Below, one piece after another: positions 58,947 through 64,000 of a stretch of DNA of 64,000 bases (position 1 is its first letter; each line of letters begins with the position of its first letter). The notes under the pieces were generated by a model that ran no database searches, was not told the origin of the DNA, and saw only the letters and a program-made list of their open reading frames with translations. Position numbers and translations under genes: made by a program. This stretch comes from an uncultured Clostridia bacterium (GTDB lineage: Bacteria; Bacillota; Clostridia; Oscillospirales; Acutalibacteraceae), in NCBI GenBank assembly GCA_944385055.1, contig CALWVT010000003.1, positions 124,001-188,000 on the forward strand, given 5' to 3'.

Positions 58947-61316
58947 TTATTTCAGTTCCGCCACCGTCACGCCGCTTTCGCCTTCACCGTAAACGCCCAG
59001 GCGGAACGATTTCACCGCCGCATGGTGCTTTAAATGCTCCTGCACGGCTTTGCGCAGCGCGCCGGTCCCCTTGCCGTGGATGATGGTCACCTGCGTCAGA
59101 TTGCAGCGCGCGGCGTTGTCCAAAAACAGATCGACATTCGAAAGGGCTTCTTCAACGGTCTGGCCGCGCAGATCGAGCGTCGACGGCGCCGCCGCCGAGG
59201 AGAACTGCCGCGTGACGGCGCGCGCCCGCCGGCGTTCCTGGCGCCGCTGCTCCGATTCCGGCACGAGCCGCAGGTTCTTTACATCGGTCTGTGTTTTGAT
59301 GGCGCCGGCCTGCACGAGCACGCGGCTGCCGTCCACGTTTAAAACCGTCGCCTGGCGCCCCAGGTCGAACAGCTCCACCACGTCGCCGGGCTTTAAGGCG
59401 CGCGGCAGCGTATAGTCCGTGTGGCGACGCCGCTGTACCGGGTCGGCGGTATTTTCCAGCTTGCGAAGCCCCGCGTTTAGATGTGCCTTCTGTTGGGCAG
59501 AAAGCAGTTTATTCTTCTGCTTGCGGCGCTCTTCGAGTTCGTTTAAGATCGCGTCCGCCTGGCCGCGCGTGCGCGAAACGAGCAGGCTCGCCTGTTCCCG
59601 CGCGCGGTCGAGCGTCTTTTGCGCATTCGTCTCAATCTCGGCCTTTTTGGCCTCGGCCTCGGCGAGCGCTTTCCGGGCTTCCTCGCGCACGCGCTGTGCT
59701 TCGCTGCGCTCCTCGTCAAGCGCGCGGCGCGCATCCTCGAGCTGGCCTACGACGCGTTCAAACTGTGTGTTTTCCGTATTGACAAGCGACTGCGCGCGCG
59801 AGACGACCGATTCCGGCATGCCCAGCCGCCGCGAGATCGCAAACGCGTTGCTGCGCCCGGGCACGCCGATGAGCAGCCGGTACGTCGGCTTGAGCGTCGC
59901 TACGTCGAATTCACAGCTGCCGTTTTCTACGCCCGGCGTGTCGAGCGCGTACGCTTTCAATTCTGCGTAATGCGTCGTTGCCGCGATGCGCGCGCCTTTC
60001 TGGCGCAGCTCCTCGAGGATTGCCGTCGCGAGCGCCGCACCTTCGACGGGGTCCGTCCCCGCGCCGAGCTCGTCGAGCAGCACAAGGCTCTGGCTGTCGG
60101 CGTCCCCTAAAATCGAGATGATGTTCGTCATATGCGCCGAAAACGTCGAAAGGCTCTGTTCGATGCTCTGCTCGTCGCCGATATCCGCGAGCACACGGTC
60201 GAATACCGCGATTTCGCTGTTGTCGGAGACGGGGATCAAAAGCCCGCACGCGGTCATCAGCGTCAAAAGGCCGAGCGTTTTGAGCGCGACGGTTTTGCCG
60301 CCGGTATTTGGGCCCGTAATCACAAGCGTGTCGAAGTCTTTTCCCAAACGGATGTCCGTCGCGACGACGCGCTTCGGGTCAATCAGCGGATGGCGCGCAC
60401 GCTTTAAGTCGATGACGCCGTCTGCATTGAGCACGGGCAGCGTCGCCTTCATGCGGTAGCCAAGGCTTGCCTTGGCAAAGAGCAGGTCGAGCTTCACCGC
60501 GAGTTTCCATCCGCGGATAATCCCCGACGCAAACGAGCCGCATTCGGCGGAGAGTTCCTGCAGGATGCGGTTGATCTCGTCGCGCTCCTCATTTTGCAGC
60601 ACGCGCACCTCGTTGTTGGCTTCCACCACGGCCATCGGCTCGATAAAAACGGTCGCGCCGCTGCCGGAGGAATCGTGCACGAGGCCCGGCACCTCGCTGC
60701 GGTGTTCGCTTTTGACCGGCACGACGAAACGGCCGCCGCGCTGTGTGACAATCGGTTCCTGTAAAAATTTCTGGTAATACGCCGAATGCACCATGCTGTC
60801 GAGCTTTTCGCGCACACGCGCCGAGGCCGCGCGGATCTTCCGGCGGATGTTGGCGAGCGTGGGGGAGGCGTTGTCGTTCATCTCCTCCTCACTGTCGATC
60901 GCGTTAAAAATCTGTTCTTCCAAGTATTTGTTCGGCTGGATGCCGTCAAAATAATCGTCGAGATGGGTCTTTAACCCCGCACTCTTTTCACGCCATGCGA
61001 CGATGCCGCGCAGCGTGCGCAGCACCCCGCCGATGCGCAGAAGTTCCGCCATATTGAGTGCGCCGCCGGCCTCCGCGCGCCGCAGCGGGTTCGAGACGTC
61101 CAAAAGCCCGCCGAATCCCGGCGCGCCGAATTTTGCCAGCAGCGTGTATGCGTCCCACGTCTCATCGAGCAGCGCCTGCACGTTCGAAAGGCCCGTCTGC
61201 GGCGTCAGCGCACGGGCCGCTTCGGCCGCGGCGGGGCTGGCCGCCTCCTGCGCGAGGCGTTCCAAAATTTTATCCAATTCCAAAGCGGACCAATGCCGTT
61301 TTAAATGTTGTTCCAT
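58947..61316 (-). CDS. mutS2: Endonuclease MutS2
   Basis: A 789-aa MutS2 protein, which acts on branched DNA and on collided ribosomes rather than in mismatch repair. It lacks the MutS mismatch domain and has the core/clamp, the ABC-type ATPase (GPNTGGKTVALKTLGL, STFSAHMTN and LDELGAGTDPVEGAAL), a long charged coiled coil (about 520-620), a KOW-like part and the C-terminal Smr nuclease domain (LDLRGQTVEEAL and IIHGKGTGALRKAV). GGGAGGTTTC precedes the ATG. It follows recO on the same strand after a 59-base gap. Confidence 0.96.
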   Translation of the reverse strand: MEQHLKRHWSALELDKILERLAQEAASPAAAEAARALTPQTGLSNVQALLDETWDAYTLLAKFGAPGFGGLLDVSNPLRRAEAGGALNMAELLRIGGVLRTLRGIVAWREKSAGLKTHLDDYFDGIQPNKYLEEQIFNAIDSEEEMNDNASPTLANIRRKIRAASARVREKLDSMVHSAYYQKFLQEPIVTQRGGRFVVPVKSEHRSEVPGLVHDSSGSGATVFIEPMAVVEANNEVRVLQNEERDEINRILQELSAECGSFASGIIRGWKLAVKLDLLFAKASLGYRMKATLPVLNADGVIDLKRARHPLIDPKRVVATDIRLGKDFDTLVITGPNTGGKTVALKTLGLLTLMTACGLLIPVSDNSEIAVFDRVLADIGDEQSIEQSLSTFSAHMTNIISILGDADSQSLVLLDELGAGTDPVEGAALATAILEELRQKGARIAATTHYAELKAYALDTPGVENGSCEFDVATLKPTYRLLIGVPGRSNAFAISRRLGMPESVVSRAQSLVNTENTQFERVVGQLEDARRALDEERSEAQRVREEARKALAEAEAKKAEIETNAQKTLDRAREQASLLVSRTRGQADAILNELEERRKQKNKLLSAQQKAHLNAGLRKLENTADPVQRRRHTDYTLPRALKPGDVVELFDLGRQATVLNVDGSRVLVQAGAIKTQTDVKNLRLVPESEQRRQERRRARAVTRQFSSAAAPSTLDLRGQTVEEALSNVDLFLDNAARCNLTQVTIIHGKGTGALRKAVQEHLKHHAAVKSFRLGVYGEGESGVTVAELK

Positions 61317-61375
61317 GAAACCTCCCTGGGGATGTCCGGTTTGGGCGGGAAGATGCCCGCCGATGCGTTTCCCTT

Positions 61376-62128
61376 TTAAGTTTCCGTCATTTGATGATAA
61401 AAGTCAAGCGTTTTAAAGGAGCGCTCGAGCTGCGCCTGGACAAACCGCTCGCTCGCACGCGCGAGCTCCTTCTGGCTTTCGGGGTTGAGCGTAAACGCGA
61501 ACAGCTTTTCGGGCTGGGCGTATACCGTGTGGCGCAGCGCCATCAGGGCGCCCGCGTGCAGCGCCACGCCGCCGGAGCGGTGCGTTTCGGCGCGGCAGCT
61601 TTCGCACAAAAGCTCGCCGGCTTCCGGATAAAAGAAAAAGACACCGCCGTCGTAGCGGCGGCAGTGTATGCAGCCAATTAAGTCCGGCATGTACCCCGCG
61701 AGGCTCAATCCCCGCATTTCAAACGCGGCTTTGACAACGCTGAGCGGCCGCTGCGGCGCTTTGCACAGCACATGCAGCGCTTTTGCCAGCAGACGCAAAA
61801 ATTGCCCCGCACCTTCGTTCGGCGGGGCAATGGCGCCTGCCAGTTCGCACAAATACTGTCCCAGAGAAAGCCGCCCCAAGTCTTCACGCAGCGCGAAGAA
61901 GATCTCCATCGGCTGCGCCTCCCGCACGAGAAAACTCCCGTCGCGCCGCTCCAGCAGGTCAAAGCGCGCGAAGGAAAACGGCTGCGTCGCGCTGACCAAA
62001 CGGCTTTTCGCCGCGCGCCCGTTGCGGGCAAACGCGCGCACAACGCCCGCTTTTTCCGTCAGGATCGTGACCAGCCGGTCACTCTCCCCCACGGGGGAAA
62101 CCCGCAGTACAATGCCCCGCGTCAGCAT
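61376..62128 (-). CDS. recO: DNA repair protein RecO
   Basis: A 250-aa recombination mediator that loads RecA with RecR. The N-terminal OB fold reads TRGIVLRVSPVGESDRLVTIL, a helical part follows, and a zinc site CIHCRR...LLCESC lies at about 150-180. Size and order (era, small gene, recO) are typical of Firmicutes. ATG 62128 is chosen after GGAGGAG; the frame extends a little upstream in the preceding gene. It overlaps the YqzL-like gene by 50 bases. Confidence 0.95.
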   Translation of the reverse strand: MLTRGIVLRVSPVGESDRLVTILTEKAGVVRAFARNGRAAKSRLVSATQPFSFARFDLLERRDGSFLVREAQPMEIFFALREDLGRLSLGQYLCELAGAIAPPNEGAGQFLRLLAKALHVLCKAPQRPLSVVKAAFEMRGLSLAGYMPDLIGCIHCRRYDGGVFFFYPEAGELLCESCRAETHRSGGVALHAGALMALRHTVYAQPEKLFAFTLNPESQKELARASERFVQAQLERSFKTLDFYHQMTET

Positions 62129-62231
62129 CCGTTTGGTTCTCCTCCTTGCCGCTGCGGCACTGCACATAGCGAAGGTAATCCTCTACCCGTCCTGTTTTCA
62201 CAAAAGAAGCCCAGGCGCTCTGTTCGTCCAT
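62079..62231 (-). CDS. YqzL-like mini-protein
   Basis: A 50-aa protein (MDEQSAWASFVKTGRVEDYL and onward) with the W-x-x-F-x-x-TG-x-x-x-x-YL pattern of the short YqzL-type proteins found between era and recO in Firmicutes. Function unknown. AAGGAG lies eight bases before the ATG at 62231. It overlaps recO by 50 bases in another frame, which suggests coupled translation. Confidence 0.7.
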   Translation of the reverse strand: MDEQSAWASFVKTGRVEDYLRYVQCRSGKEENQTDADAGHCTAGFPRGGE

Positions 62232-62373
62232 CGCGGCGCACTCCTTTCCGGGGCCGGTTGCCCCTTCCTTTTTCAGTATGCGCCGCGGGAAAGGCCGCAA
62301 TTCGTAGTAAATAATTGAGATATTGACAGATTTCGGCACATTTCATGCGCCGTTTGTGGTAGCCGTGCGCCCG

Positions 62374-63288
62374 TTACTTGAGCAGGTCGCGCGTGTCGAA
62401 GCCAAACGCGCGCAGGGCGTTTTCCTGATTGCGCCAGTTGGGGCGGACCTGGACGTACAGCTGCAGGTTTACTTTCATGCCGTAAAAATGTTCGAGATCC
62501 TCGCGCGCGAGCGTGCCGATCTTTTTGAGCATGCTGCCGCCCCTGCCGATTAAAATGCCCTTGTGGCTTGGCCGCTCACAGAAGATTTCCCCGCGGATGT
62601 CGATGCAGGAACCGTCCTCGCGTTCGCGCAGCAGATCCACCACAACGGCGACACCGTGCGGCACTTCCTTTTGCAACAGGCGCAGAATCTTTTCGCGCAC
62701 GCATTCGGCCGCGAGCGTGCGTTCGGGCTGGTCGGTCAGGGTGTCGTCGGGGAACAGATGCCCGCCCGGCTGGCCGAGTTTTTTGAGTTCTTCTTTTAAG
62801 GCGTCAATGCCGCTGCCCGTTCGGGCGCTGACGGGCACGACGGCCGCAAAGTCATATTTGGCGGCGAGCGCCGTGATTTGGCCGATCAAAGCCGTTTTAT
62901 ATGGCAAAAGGTCGATCTTATTGATACACAGCACCGCCGGCAGGTGGTCCTCCTTAAAACGCGCGATCAGGCTTTCGTCGGCCGGCGAAATCGGCGTATT
63001 GGCCTCCGTCACAAGGATGGCCGCGTCTACGCCGGCAACGGATGCCTGCACGCTTTGCACCATGTATTGCCCCAAACGGTCCTTTGGGCGCAGCAAGCCC
63101 GGGGTATCCAGGAAAACCAGCTGGTCGGGCCCTTCCGTCAAAACGCCCATAATGCGCGTCCGGGTGGTTTGTGGTTTGCTGCTGACGATCGCGACCTTTT
63201 GACCGAGCAGCCGGTTCATCAAAGAGCTTTTTCCAACATTCGGACGGCCTACAATTGCCAAAAAAGCGGTCTTTTGCGCAAGATCCAT
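62374..63288 (-). CDS. era: GTPase Era
   Basis: A 304-aa Ras-like GTPase that binds 16S rRNA near its 3' end and checks 30S assembly. G1 GRPNVGKSSLMN, G2/G3 region PQTTRTRIMG and FLDTPGLLRP, G4 CINKIDLLP and G5 PVSARTGSG are all there, followed by the KH domain with ERPSHKGILIGRGGSML. ATG 63288 is used (GTG 63300 is in frame) with AGGTGG upstream. It is between dgkA and the YqzL-like gene on one transcript. Confidence 0.97.
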   Translation of the reverse strand: MDLAQKTAFLAIVGRPNVGKSSLMNRLLGQKVAIVSSKPQTTRTRIMGVLTEGPDQLVFLDTPGLLRPKDRLGQYMVQSVQASVAGVDAAILVTEANTPISPADESLIARFKEDHLPAVLCINKIDLLPYKTALIGQITALAAKYDFAAVVPVSARTGSGIDALKEELKKLGQPGGHLFPDDTLTDQPERTLAAECVREKILRLLQKEVPHGVAVVVDLLREREDGSCIDIRGEIFCERPSHKGILIGRGGSMLKKIGTLAREDLEHFYGMKVNLQLYVQVRPNWRNQENALRAFGFDTRDLLK

Positions 63289-63417
63289 GTTCCACCTCAC
63301 TTTGTGGGACCGTGTAAAAATTGTGCAGCGGAGAGGGTTCCACGGTGTTTCCGCTGAACAAGGCCGCAGGGGACGTTGGCATCCTGCCGGCCTTTCATGC
63401 AGCTTCGAATGGGGAGA

Positions 63418-63490
63418 TTAGGGTGTACCGGAGAAACAAAACGCGCCGTTTTGTGGCAGGCGGGCGTTTTTTCTCTCCGGTACACCCTAA
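63418..63490. repeat. 73-base palindromic element between dgkA and era
   Basis: TTAGGGTGTACCGGAGA (63418-63434) is exactly inverted as TCTCCGGTACACCCTAA (63474-63490). An inner hairpin ACAAAACG/CGTTTTGT lies between. There is no clean T tract outside, so it is not an ordinary terminator; it may be an RNA processing site or a small palindromic repeat of this genome. Confidence 0.7.
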
Positions 63491-63506
63491 AATCGAGGAC
63501 AGAATT

Positions 63507-64000
63507 TCAGCTGCGGCCGTTTTTGTGCCGCAGACGGGCCAGGCGGTCGCGGATTCCCGGCGGCCCCCACACAACATAGGGCACCGCTGCCGCCGCCGCA
63601 CACAAAAGCAGCACGAGCACCACCGGGTGCGCCACAAGCCAGAACCAGCCGTTTACGATGCAGTCGGGCCGCCAAAACAGCGCCACCCCGACGCCCGCCG
63701 CGAAAATTGCCGTCACCAAAACAGCGCCGGAGGCCAAGTCTTTTACGGCGCGCACGCTTTGGGAAAAGCCTTCGATTAGTGCGTCGCACAAGTCTTCCGC
63801 CACGGTGTTAAACAGCTCGGCCCCCATCACGACCCCGCAGGTCAGAAGCAAAAGCCCAAATTCCCCGCGCGTCAGGTCAAAAAACGGCGACATCACAATC
63901 GAGAAAAAGGCCGCCACCGTGTGGAAACGCATATTCCGTTCGTTGTTGATGCAGTACAGGATCCCCCGCAGGGCGTACTTCAGGCTTTTTAAAAACCGCA
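63507..64000 (-). CDS. dgkA: Diacylglycerol/undecaprenol kinase DgkA, 5' end beyond window
   Basis: At least 164 aa, running off the window edge at 64000. The reading frame before the internal Met continues upstream as RFLKSLKYALRGILYCINNE, the classic DgkA start, then RNMRFHTVAAF (family ERNMRxH), and the catalytic part MGAELFNTVAEDLCD (GAExxNTxxExxxD). Four or more hydrophobic helices follow, with a longer tail than usual. It phosphorylates undecaprenol or diacylglycerol in the membrane. The true start lies outside, and ybeY is the expected neighbour. Confidence 0.9.
   Translation of the reverse strand, partial: RFLKSLKYALRGILYCINNERNMRFHTVAAFFSIVMSPFFDLTRGEFGLLLLTCGVVMGAELFNTVAEDLCDALIEGFSQSVRAVKDLASGAVLVTAIFAAGVGVALFWRPDCIVNGWFWLVAHPVVLVLLLCAAAAAVPYVVWGPPGIRDRLARLRHKNGRS

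Overview
The window looks like chromosome from a high-GC, low-copy-repeat member of the Clostridia, most likely Oscillospiraceae/Ruminococcaceae from a gut-like habitat. The support is indirect: Gram-positive type surface anchoring (LPXTG proteins and sortases), strong AGGAGG ribosome binding sites, rubrerythrin, GlpP antitermination, the MutS2/YqzL-like/RecO/Era/DgkA gene order, and several glycoside hydrolases. I see no rRNA, tRNA, CRISPR array, phage or insertion sequence with a transposase. No species can be named from this sequence.

Layout. 1-5.6 kb (minus strand): RecQ, a CYTH protein, a GT39-like membrane protein and a ClC channel. 5.67-6.3 kb: a two-gene module behind a promoter overlapped by a perfect GAACATATGTTC palindrome (LexA-box-like). 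6.75-16.5 kb: a sortase-assembled pilus locus made of a coiled-coil protein, signal peptidase I, a 1474-aa LPETG adhesin with eight His/Cys units, a major pilin, a class C sortase, a minor pilin and a second sortase. 16.6-17.4 kb: a LysR-type gene whose DNA-binding half cannot be recognised. 17.6-22.3 kb: a peptide/amide module (circularly permuted ATP-grasp, alpha-E, transglutaminase-like, and two AstE/AspA-like proteins, the second lacking the zinc histidines). 22.4-31 kb: small membrane proteins, RsmE, an SDR, a GNAT protein, an orphan peptide-binding lipoprotein, TrpB2, a PPOX-family protein behind a possible attenuator, and a MATE exporter.

31-36.5 kb (minus strand) is a glycerol/glycerol-3-phosphate operon: glpP, a GlpA-like FAD enzyme with a BFD-like domain, a second FAD oxidoreductase, a DUF1667 protein and glpK, with intrinsic-terminator hairpins in the leader and after glpP. 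36.6-46 kb: an alpha/beta-hydrolase fused to a membrane domain (again behind a leader terminator), a YuiD-like protein, a secreted purple-acid-phosphatase-like enzyme, a YibE/F protein, MnmA with a small partner, and a CpXC protein. 46.17-46.97 kb is a non-coding, hairpin-rich element with inverted ends. 47-55.8 kb carries GH13, GH36 and GH51 glycosidases, a DUF1848 protein, and a CbiE/CbiT fusion whose CbiE half looks degenerate. 55.9-64 kb: YchF, rubrerythrin, a ROK kinase, MutS2, RecO, a YqzL-like mini-protein, Era and the start-truncated DgkA.

The most interesting candidates are the His/Cys-repeat pilus adhesin, the ATP-grasp/alpha-E/transglutaminase module extended by an AstE enzyme-pseudoenzyme pair, the LexA-box sigma-like module, the leader hairpins placed in front of several genes, and the inverted-repeat non-coding element.
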